The notes under the pieces: model-generated
What the model was told of the DNA's origin: nothing
Database searches by the model: none
Seen by the model: only the letters and a program-made list of their open reading frames with translations
Made by a program: the position numbers and the translations under genes
Shown: positions 1 to 6,354 of the stretch, one piece after another
Position numbering within the stretch: the first letter of the stretch is position 1
How the letters are laid out: each line of letters opens with the position of its first letter
DNA from: Verrucomicrobia bacterium UBA3750
GTDB lineage: Bacteria > Verrucomicrobiota > Kiritimatiellia > RFP12 > UBA1067
Length of the DNA stretch: 15,260 bases
Assembly: GCA_002371755.1 (NCBI GenBank)
Contig: DFGM01000016.1
Coordinates: forward strand, 1-15,260
Direction: 5' to 3'

Positions 1-116
1 TGTCTAATCAAAATTTCGGGGGTCCATTATCAGGAAAAGTGAAAAAAGTTATGAACACCAGGGGCTACCCTCCCCGCCCGTAGGCGTTGCCCGGCCCGCC
101 GGGAGGGCAACCCCGG
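1..116. other. Gene-free left edge with GC-rich hairpin
   Basis: I see no supportable gene here. Short open frames run in from the left edge and stop at 42 and 83, without recognisable protein sequence. Positions 86-92 (GTTGCCC) pair with 105-111 (GGGCAAC), and an alternative inner stem pairs 90-94 with 99-103. This GC-rich hairpin has no adjacent T-run on the plus strand. An A-run at 45-50 would read as T-rich on the minus strand, but it lies about 35 bp from the hairpin. It could be the 3' end of a unit to the left; the evidence is weak. Confidence 0.4.
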
Positions 117-270
117 CCAATGCCCATTGCCCGCCAACCCAATGCCCATCACCCGCAAATCCAATGGGCATTGAACTTGAATCCAATGGGCATTGAATCC
201 GGATTCAATGCCCATTGGTCGCCCGCCCAATGCCCATTGGTTTCCCGACCGATGCGCATGGGGCGAAGGA
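117..270. repeat. Seven-unit tandem array, 22-bp period, quasi-palindromic core
   Basis: Seven copies of a core close to CCAATG(CC or GG)CATTGG start at 117, 139, 161, 183, 205, 227 and 249, exactly 22 bp apart. Units 1, 2, 5 and 6 have CC at the centre, units 3 and 4 have GG, and unit 7 is degenerate (CCGATGCGCATGGG). The outer parts of the core are self-complementary, so each unit is a quasi-palindrome. The 8-bp linkers vary more than the cores, apart from a shared AAT before units 3 and 4. Twenty-two bp is close to two helical turns, so all cores would face the same side of the DNA. The array ends about 24 bp upstream of the predicted -35 of the operon. A binding array for a dimeric regulator is one reading; an iteron-like or purely repetitive element is another. 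Confidence 0.85.
183..218. repeat. 36-bp perfect palindrome
   Basis: The half site CCAATGGGCATTGAATCC (183-200) is followed directly by its exact reverse complement (201-218). It is formed by unit 4 (GG centre), its linker and unit 5 (CC centre) of the 22-bp array. If transcribed or single-stranded it would form an 18-bp stem with essentially no loop; as duplex it could extrude as a cruciform. Confidence 0.9.
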
Positions 271-293
271 CGGCTTCATCATCTTCTTCCCAT

Positions 294-322
294 TTGACCT
301 GAAGGCGAAATTATGGTATCAT
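294..322 (+). promoter_or_regulatory. Predicted sigma70-type promoter of the MATE-ATPase operon
   Basis: TTGACC (294-299), a 17-bp spacer, and TATCAT (317-322), with TGG just before the -10 as in extended -10 promoters. The start of transcription would fall near 329, only about four bases before the ATG at 333. No Shine-Dalgarno sequence precedes that ATG, so the mRNA may be leaderless. Confidence 0.6.
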
Positions 323-332
323 TTACGCCGCG

Positions 333-2033
333 ATGACTTTTGCGCTAAACAAGTTCGGCAGATTTCTACCCGCGGCAACGTTTGCGATGGCGGCTGAGTA
401 TCTCATGGGCCTCTCCGACAGCGTGATATGCGGGCACGTAATTGGCGAGAATGGTCTTGCCGCTATCAACCTCATGCAGCCGCCGATGTCTGTCGTAGCG
501 TTCTTCGCCATTCTTGTCGGCACGGGCGCAAGCGTACTTTTCGCCGTGGAAGCCGGGAAGTTCGAAAAACGGCGTGCGAGCGAGTATCTCACCCAGGGGC
601 TGTGGAGCGCATTGATGTTTGGTGCGCTCCTGACGGTGCTTTTCGTCTTGTTCAGGGTGCCGGTTGCGGAATCGTTCGGCGTGGAAGGTGAAGTTCTCGC
701 CGGGGTGAAAGAATATTGGCTATGGTATATTCCATGCGCCATGCTGGAACCGCTCGCCGTATTCCTGGCGTCCATTTGCTATGCCGATGGCGATGACAAA
801 GTATGCCTATGGTCGTACGCAGGGCAGCTGGGGGTGAACCTCGGCGTCTCGTGGTTCCTGACGCATCGTTTCGGCTTTGCCGGATGCGCGGTCGGCACGG
901 GGGTGGGGCTTTTGTCCGCTATCGTCATTTTGCTTGGTCACTTCCGCAAAAAGACCAATTCGCTCCATTTCGTGATGCATTTCTCCCTTGCGGACACGCT
1001 CAGGATCTGCAAATGCTCGCTGGGGGATGCGTCGAGCCGTCTGAGCACGGCGCTTTTGGTGCTCTCGCTCAACCTTTACACGGTGGCTCGATTCGGCGCG
1101 GAGGCGTTGCCCGTCCTTGCCGTTGCGGTGGCGGTGATTGGGCTTGCGGAAGCGTTTGACGGCGTATCGAGGGCGATGCAGCCGATTGCGAGCGTATATA
1201 TAGGAGAGCGGAACGACCGTCTCGTGAAGCGAATCATCACCTACGCCGAAATCGCAAGCGGCGCGGAAGGTTTGTTTCTGACTGTGCTTCTCGCCGTTTT
1301 CCCGTCAATAGCGCTCAAGCTAGTCGGCATAGAAGATCCCGCTATCGTGCCGAAAGCCGAAACTGCAGTCAGGATAGTGGCGTTTTCGCTCGTCGGCACA
1401 TCGTTCGTAACGCTTTTCAACTCCTATTGGATGTTCATGGGGAAGGAGTTCCTTTCCTTCACGCTCACGACGCTGGCGATGCTTGTCGCCCCCGTCGCGC
1501 TATTCCCGGCGATGGGGCGCATATTCGGCATAAACGGCGTCTGGGCGGCACTTGCGCTTTCGCCTTACGCGGCGTTGGCCGTCTCCGGCGCCATAGTGTG
1601 CATGAAATGGGGGCGCAAGGCGTTGCCGCACTTCCTGGACAAATCCCGCGCACGCCACACAAGAGTCTACGACCTAAAGCTCGCGCCCGAGACGATATGC
1701 GACCTTTCCGAGCGGATAAACAAGTTTCTGCTGACGCGCAAAGGCGTTGGCGAGCGCAAAGCCACCCTCACCGCCCTTCTGGTCGAAGAAGCGCTGATGG
1801 TCGTAAACGACCGCAACGCCTCTCGTCCCACGCGCGCAGAAGTCTCGCTCGTCTTCGGCGACGGCAACATCCTTCTTACAATACGAGACGACGGCGACAT
1901 CTTCGACATCACAGACGCCGATGCCAAGATTTCCTCTCTGAGGTCGTATCTCGTATCCAATCTCATGATAGCGATTCCCGCACGCCGGAACATGACCACC
2001 ACCGGCTTCAACAGGAACGCGTTCAAAATCTAA
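333..2033 (+). CDS. MATE-family transporter fused to a C-terminal RsbW/SpoIIAB-like ATPase domain
   Basis: 566 residues. Residues 1-430 form a multi-span membrane protein. The opening FGRFLPAA...DSVICGHVIGENGLAAIN fits the first helix and loop of MATE (multi antimicrobial extrusion) transporters, which exchange Na+ or H+ for organic cations. MATE proteins usually end at about 450 residues. Here a soluble tail of about 125 residues follows. The tail resembles GHKL/HATPase_c_2 anti-sigma kinases: an N-box-like stretch at 484-495 (VEEALMVVNDRN) and a G1-like DDG at 519-521. The glycine-rich G2 box of SpoIIAB is not recognisable; in its place is SYLVSNLMIAIPARR (538-552). The start at 333 is chosen because the first membrane segment begins at once and no better in-frame start exists; it has no Shine-Dalgarno. 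A STAS-domain gene follows 14 nt later, the usual partner of such ATPases. I infer the tail binds or phosphorylates that protein. The transported substrate is unknown. Confidence 0.8.
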   Translation: MTFALNKFGRFLPAATFAMAAEYLMGLSDSVICGHVIGENGLAAINLMQPPMSVVAFFAILVGTGASVLFAVEAGKFEKRRASEYLTQGLWSALMFGALLTVLFVLFRVPVAESFGVEGEVLAGVKEYWLWYIPCAMLEPLAVFLASICYADGDDKVCLWSYAGQLGVNLGVSWFLTHRFGFAGCAVGTGVGLLSAIVILLGHFRKKTNSLHFVMHFSLADTLRICKCSLGDASSRLSTALLVLSLNLYTVARFGAEALPVLAVAVAVIGLAEAFDGVSRAMQPIASVYIGERNDRLVKRIITYAEIASGAEGLFLTVLLAVFPSIALKLVGIEDPAIVPKAETAVRIVAFSLVGTSFVTLFNSYWMFMGKEFLSFTLTTLAMLVAPVALFPAMGRIFGINGVWAALALSPYAALAVSGAIVCMKWGRKALPHFLDKSRARHTRVYDLKLAPETICDLSERINKFLLTRKGVGERKATLTALLVEEALMVVNDRNASRPTRAEVSLVFGDGNILLTIRDDGDIFDITDADAKISSLRSYLVSNLMIAIPARRNMTTTGFNRNAFKI

Positions 2034-2047
2034 AAAGGCGACAGACG

Positions 2048-2341
2048 ATGACGATAGAAACGACAAAAGACGGCGGTAAGATGACGCTTGTGCTTGAAGG
2101 CAGGCTAGATACTACCACCGCCGATACGCTGAACGATGCTTTAAAGCTGGATGGCGTCACCGACCTCACTCTAGACCTCGCGAAAGTGCCCTACATGAGC
2201 AGTGCCGGCTTGAGGTGCCTCTTGACCGCCCACAAGAAAATGTCCGCCACGGGCGGCAAGATGCGTCTCGCAGGCGTAGACGGCATAGTGAAGGAAGTCC
2301 TCGAAATGACGGGTTTTCTCGATTTCTTCGAAACAATCTGA
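2048..2341 (+). CDS. STAS-domain protein (anti-sigma factor antagonist type, SpoIIAA/RsbV-like)
   Basis: 97 residues, the whole length of a single STAS domain. It has the expected order: N-terminal strands with LVLEGRLDTTTADTL (14-28), then the core LTLDLAKVPYMSSAGLRCLL (40-59), then KMRLAGVDGIVKEVLEMTGF (71-90). In SpoIIAA the phosphorylated serine follows D in DSSGL; here the aligned stretch is SSAGL and Ser52 is the likely phosphoacceptor. The aspartate before the serine is replaced by Ser51. The start at 2048 follows AAAAAGG (2032-2038); the long open frame reaching further upstream runs inside the previous gene and is ignored. Lying 14 nt after the MATE-ATPase fusion, it is probably the substrate of that ATPase tail in a partner-switching pair. 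It could also act on the neighbouring permeases. Family assignment is firm, partner assignment is inference. Confidence 0.9.
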   Translation: MTIETTKDGGKMTLVLEGRLDTTTADTLNDALKLDGVTDLTLDLAKVPYMSSAGLRCLLTAHKKMSATGGKMRLAGVDGIVKEVLEMTGFLDFFETI

Positions 2342-2387
2342 TACTTTCCTAACCACATCACCATCACACCAAAGAAGGAAGACCGAA

Positions 2388-4073
2388 ATGGCCACATTGG
2401 GAAAAGAAGTGCTCGACGCAGCAAGGCGTCTGGAGAAGGAAATTCTCGAAGACGGCAGGGTCGACAAGGCGGAAACGACGATACTCCTCGATTTCGCCCG
2501 GCCGCTCGCCAAGTCCGACAAGGAAATGGCAGGCTTCGTGCAAGCCTTGGAAGAAGTGCGCGAAGATGGCATAATCACTCCCGAAGAATCGATGCGTATC
2601 GCCGCCTACCTCAAGTGGCTCGTGCGCGACACGTCTCCCGTCCTGCCCGACACCGGCTTTTTCGGCAAACTCTTCAAACTCGGCACGAACCGCACGACCG
2701 TGCGCACGGAAGTAGTTGCCGGCATAACCACGTTCATGACGATGGCCTACATTCTCGCCGTGAACCCGATCATCCTCTCCACGGCCGGAATACCGCGTGG
2801 AGGCGTCTTCGTGGCGACAGCCGTGGCAGCGGTTGTGGGCACGCTGCTTATGGCGTTCATGTCCAACTATCCCTTCGTGCTCGCTCCGGGCATGGGACTC
2901 AATGCGTTTCTCACGTTCGGCGTGGTGCTCGGCATGGGATATAGCTGGCAGTTCGCGCTTCTGGCGGTGTTCGTGGAAGGTCTGATATTCCTTCTTCTTT
3001 CGCTCACCCCGGTGCGAGAAGGAATATTCAACGCGATACCATTCTCGCTAAAGAAAGCCGTCGCGGCGGGTATCGGGCTGTTCATCTGCCTTATAGCGAT
3101 GAAGACGGCAGGCGTAATCGTGGACAACCCCGCAACATTAATCTCCATGGTGAAGTTCAGCGACGTGCCCTTCCATACCCATGGCATCTGCGCCATACTC
3201 GCGCTCGCCGGCACAATGTTCACCGGCGTCCTGCTTGTCAAGGGTCTCAAGGGCGCGATACTTTTCGGCATCCTCTTCACATGGGGGCTCGGGATGCTCG
3301 CACAGGCGGCCGGCATCTACGTGCCAGACCCCGCCAACGAATTCTTCGGCCTCTATCCAAACTTCTCCATAAAGGGTCTCGCGCAGAACTTCACCGAATT
3401 CAACCAGACCTGTGGCGCGCTCTTCAACCCGGAAAGCTGGACTCTCTCCAAGGATGGCGCTGTTATCAAGAGCGGCTGGACGCTCGTCAAGACGCTCGAC
3501 TTCTTCGTGGTGATGTTCGCGTTCTTCTTCGTCGATCTGTTCGATACGCTCGGCACGCTTATCGGCGTATCCATGAAGGGCGGCTTCCTCGACAAGGAAG
3601 GCAAACTTCCGAGAATCTCCGGCGCGCTTTGCGCAGACTCCATCGCCACCTCGGTGGGCGCGGTCTTTGGAACTTCCACCACCACGACATTCGTCGAATC
3701 CGCTTCCGGCGTGATGGCGGGCGGCAAGACCGGCCTGACCGGCGTCACGGCGGCAGGGCTTTTCGCGCTCTCCATCGTCTTCGCGCCAGTGTTCCTCGCG
3801 ATTCCCGGTTTCGCCACGGCTCCCGCTCTCATCATCGTGGGCTACATGATGCTCTCTTCCTGCGCGGACGTTGACTGGAGCGACGCAGGCGAAGCCGTGC
3901 CTGCATTCCTCGCCGTCGCGGCAATGCCATTCACCTATTCCATCTCCGACGGCATCATGTTCGGCGTCATTTCCTATACAATCATCAACGCGATCTCCGG
4001 CAACTTCAAGCGCATCCACTGGATTATGTATATCCTCACGGCGCTCTTCATCGCCAAGTACGCCATCATGTAA
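2388..4073 (+). CDS. NCS2-family purine permease, AzgA-like, with N-terminal TerB-like domain
   Basis: 561 residues; family members are usually about 430-450. Residues 95-561 match the AzgA branch of NCS2 (adenine/guanine/hypoxanthine:H+ symport, inner membrane): FMTMAYILAVNPIIL (116-130), the signature LAPGMGLNAFLTFG (165-178), FVDLFDTLGTLIG (381-393), and GTSTTTTFVESASG (428-441). Residues 1-85 are an added acidic helical domain with two DG...E elements (EDGRVDKAET 21-30 and EDGIITPEES 59-68). This pattern is typical of TerB-like domains, though an EF-hand-like fold is possible. The start at 2388 follows AAGGAAG (2375-2381). The following permease has a similar extension, and apt lies downstream, so this is probably the purine importer of a salvage operon. 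The exact base transported cannot be read from sequence. Confidence 0.9.
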   Translation: MATLGKEVLDAARRLEKEILEDGRVDKAETTILLDFARPLAKSDKEMAGFVQALEEVREDGIITPEESMRIAAYLKWLVRDTSPVLPDTGFFGKLFKLGTNRTTVRTEVVAGITTFMTMAYILAVNPIILSTAGIPRGGVFVATAVAAVVGTLLMAFMSNYPFVLAPGMGLNAFLTFGVVLGMGYSWQFALLAVFVEGLIFLLLSLTPVREGIFNAIPFSLKKAVAAGIGLFICLIAMKTAGVIVDNPATLISMVKFSDVPFHTHGICAILALAGTMFTGVLLVKGLKGAILFGILFTWGLGMLAQAAGIYVPDPANEFFGLYPNFSIKGLAQNFTEFNQTCGALFNPESWTLSKDGAVIKSGWTLVKTLDFFVVMFAFFFVDLFDTLGTLIGVSMKGGFLDKEGKLPRISGALCADSIATSVGAVFGTSTTTTFVESASGVMAGGKTGLTGVTAAGLFALSIVFAPVFLAIPGFATAPALIIVGYMMLSSCADVDWSDAGEAVPAFLAVAAMPFTYSISDGIMFGVISYTIINAISGNFKRIHWIMYILTALFIAKYAIM

Positions 4074-4074
4074 G

Positions 4075-4081
4075 AAAGGAG
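4075..4081 (+). promoter_or_regulatory. Ribosome binding site that sets the start of the UraA-like gene
   Basis: AAAGGAG lies 8 nt before the ATG at 4090, right after the stop codon of the preceding permease. The reading frame is open 73 codons further upstream, back into the preceding gene, but no comparable site supports an earlier start. Confidence 0.8.
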
Positions 4082-4089
4082 CGCCTTCC

Positions 4090-5742
4090 ATGGCTTCCGG
4101 CAACACGACATTCGACAAAAAGACCATATCCGAGGCACTTGCCGCTGCGGCAAGTTTGACCTACGCCGACGGCAAGGCCGATATCGACGAAACAAAGGCA
4201 CTCATCGACCTCATCCATCCGATGTCGCCGCAAGACCCCGACATCGCCACGCTCGAGAAACTCCTCGTCGACATCTCGGCCGACGGCGTAGTCACGAAAG
4301 AAGAATCATATACGCTCGCCGAAGAGCTGGCGAAGCTGCGTGAAAAGTACGCCGTCGCCGACGCCGTATACGATGCGCGCTCTCTCGGGCTTCCGAAGAT
4401 GGGGCTGCTTGGCGTGCAACACATGTTCGCGATGTTCGGCGCGACCATCCTCGTGCCGATTCTCACCGGGCTTTCGCCAAGCGCCACCCTTCTCTGGGCA
4501 GGCCTGGGCACTCTCCTCTTCCACCTGTTCACGAAGAGGATGGTTCCTGCGTTCCTCGGCTCGTCTTTCGCCTATCTCGCCGGCTACTTCGCAATGGCCG
4601 GCATGGCGGGAACGGCGGGATACGAGGACTGCACGAAGGCGACGATGCTGCAGTATGCATGCTTGGGCGTAGCATCCTCCTCGCTCGTCTACTTCGTGGT
4701 GGCGTGGTTCGTCAAGGCGTGCGGCGTGAAGACGGTGATGAAGTTCTTCCCGCCCGTCGTCACGGGCCCCATCATCATCGGCATCGGGCTCGTGCTCGCG
4801 CCCGTGGCCATCAACAGCTGCACCTCGAACTGGCTTGTGGCGCTCGTTGCAATCGCCACGGTGATTTCGTTCTCGATATTCGGGCGCGGCATGTTCAAGA
4901 TTATCCCGATTCTGATGGGCGTAATCGCCTCCTACCTGGCCGCCGTGGTGCTAGGGGCGGCGGGGCTGGCGGATTCCATCGACTACTCGGGCGTGGCAAG
5001 CGCAGCTTGGGTGGGACTCCCCGTGAAGATGGAAAACACCGTATTCCCGCTCCTCGCGAGTCCCGATTGGGGCAAGATAGTGAGTGCGATAGCGATCGTA
5101 TTCCCGCTCGCTTTCGCCACGATAATGGAGCACGTGGGCGACGTTTCGGCGATTTCCTCCACGGTAGGACGCAACTTCTTCGCGAACCCCGGCCTCCATC
5201 GCACCATGCTGGGCGATGGCTGCGCCACGATGCTCGCCTCGCTCTTCGGTGCTCCGGCGAACACGACATACGGCGAAAATACGGGCGTCCTTTCGCTCTC
5301 CAAGGTGTACGACCCGCGCGTCATACGCATTGCGGCCTGCCTCGCGATTCTCGTCTCCTTCTGCCCGAAGTTCTCTGCGTTTATCGGCACAATTCCGCCC
5401 GCAACAATCGGTGGAGTATCGTTCATTCTCTATGGAATGATTTCCGCAGTGGGCGTGCGCAACCTGGTCGAAAGCCAGGTGGATCTCGGCAAGAGCCGCA
5501 ACATGCTTATCGCGGCTCTCATTCTCGTGCTCACACTGGGCATCTCGTTCTCCAAGGCCGGCGCTATCGCGTTCAACCTCGGAACAATCAAGATTTCCCT
5601 TTCCGGTCTTGCAGTGGGCGCGCTCATGGGTATAATCCTCAATGCCATCCTGCCCGGCAAGGACTTCGCATTCTCCGAAACCGCCCCCACCATCAAGGAT
5701 GCCGACCGTTTCGGCGGCGTAAAGCCAGACACGGCCAAGTAG
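4090..5742 (+). CDS. uraA: NCS2-family uracil/xanthine permease, UraA-like, with N-terminal TerB-like domain
   Basis: 550 residues against about 430 for E. coli UraA. Residues 105-525 carry the family landmarks: GVQHMFAMFGATILVPILTG (108-127), VPAFLGSSFAYLAG (152-165), FPPVVTGPIIIGIGL (220-234), MEHVGD (346-351) and NTTYGENTGVLSLSKVY (391-407). Glu347 and Glu396 align with the two UraA glutamates that bind uracil and proton, which favours a uracil-like substrate; xanthine or uric acid transport is still possible. The first 95 residues are an acidic helical extension with ADGKADIDETKALIDLI (27-43) and ADGVVTKEES (64-73), similar in layout to the extension of the previous permease although the transporter parts are only distantly related. 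It starts 16 nt after that gene and lies 23 nt before apt, so co-expression is likely. It acts in the inner membrane as a proton symporter by family knowledge. The gene symbol is tentative. Confidence 0.88.
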   Translation: MASGNTTFDKKTISEALAAAASLTYADGKADIDETKALIDLIHPMSPQDPDIATLEKLLVDISADGVVTKEESYTLAEELAKLREKYAVADAVYDARSLGLPKMGLLGVQHMFAMFGATILVPILTGLSPSATLLWAGLGTLLFHLFTKRMVPAFLGSSFAYLAGYFAMAGMAGTAGYEDCTKATMLQYACLGVASSSLVYFVVAWFVKACGVKTVMKFFPPVVTGPIIIGIGLVLAPVAINSCTSNWLVALVAIATVISFSIFGRGMFKIIPILMGVIASYLAAVVLGAAGLADSIDYSGVASAAWVGLPVKMENTVFPLLASPDWGKIVSAIAIVFPLAFATIMEHVGDVSAISSTVGRNFFANPGLHRTMLGDGCATMLASLFGAPANTTYGENTGVLSLSKVYDPRVIRIAACLAILVSFCPKFSAFIGTIPPATIGGVSFILYGMISAVGVRNLVESQVDLGKSRNMLIAALILVLTLGISFSKAGAIAFNLGTIKISLSGLAVGALMGIILNAILPGKDFAFSETAPTIKDADRFGGVKPDTAK

Positions 5743-5765
5743 TAGACAAAGGAGGAATCCGACCT

Positions 5766-6296
5766 ATGGAAAACCTGCTTGAGAAATACGTCCGCGCGGT
5801 GAAAGACTTTCCGAAACCCGGAGTGCTTTTTCGCGACGTGACGGGAATAACGGATTCAGGCGAAGCGTTTCGCCTGGCGATGATAGAGATGGAGCGCGCC
5901 CTCGCGGGCGTGCGCGTCGACAAGGTGGCCGCTCCCGAATCGCGCGGCTTCATCTTCGGCGCCGCCCTCGCGGATCGCCTGAGATGTGCCTTCGTCCCCA
6001 TACGCAAGCCGGGCAAACTCCCGGGTGAGACCATCAAGGAGGAATACGACCTCGAATACGGCCACGCCTCGGTGCACATCCACAAGAACGCCATCTCCGA
6101 AGGCGACAGAATCGTGCTCGTGGACGACCTTCTCGCCACCGGCGGCACGGCTCTCGCCGGTGCGAGACTTGTCGAGCGCCTCGGCGGCAAAGTCGTGAAG
6201 ATGATTTTCCCGATAGAACTCGCCGGATTCGGTGCGCGCCAAGGCAAACTTGCCAATTACGATGTCGTCTCACTCGTCACATACGAGGGCAAGTAA
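5766..6296 (+). CDS. apt: Adenine phosphoribosyltransferase
   Basis: 176 residues, normal length. The cytosolic enzyme joins adenine and PRPP to give AMP and pyrophosphate, a purine salvage step. Visible landmarks are the N-terminal DFPKPGVLFRDVT (14-26), APESRGFIFG (56-65), the flexible-loop region RKPGKLPGETIKEEYDLEYG (80-99) and the PRPP loop VLVDDLLATGGTA (117-129) with both acidic residues. The start at 5766 follows a strong AAAGGAGG (5748-5755). It directly follows two nucleobase permeases; trapping imported adenine as AMP would pull uptake, so the arrangement makes metabolic sense. The stop is at 6296, with an outer-membrane protein gene 58 nt downstream. Confidence 0.96.
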   Translation: MENLLEKYVRAVKDFPKPGVLFRDVTGITDSGEAFRLAMIEMERALAGVRVDKVAAPESRGFIFGAALADRLRCAFVPIRKPGKLPGETIKEEYDLEYGHASVHIHKNAISEGDRIVLVDDLLATGGTALAGARLVERLGGKVVKMIFPIELAGFGARQGKLANYDVVSLVTYEGK

Positions 6297-6354
6297 AGTA
6301 GAGTGTGTCTCCCCAACCCAAAACACCAAACCCAAACAAAGGAGGAAACCAACA

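Noticed and set aside
117..270. CRISPR array
   Set aside because: The period is only 22 bp with an 8-bp linker, far too short for repeat-spacer units, and no cas gene is present.
30..302. Short open frames on both strands across the repeat array
   Set aside because: Their peptides are just translations of the 22-bp repeat (recurring NAHW/MGIE words), with no ribosome sites and no family resemblance.
3138..4127. 329-codon minus-strand frame opposite the AzgA-like permease
   Set aside because: Composition (Glu/Arg/His-rich, no motifs) is that of an antisense shadow; the plus-strand permease accounts for the region.
4659..5765. Long plus-strand frame leading into apt
   Set aside because: It is the out-of-frame shadow of the UraA-like gene, rich in Arg, Gly and His; the real apt start at 5766 has a strong ribosome site and the family N-terminus.
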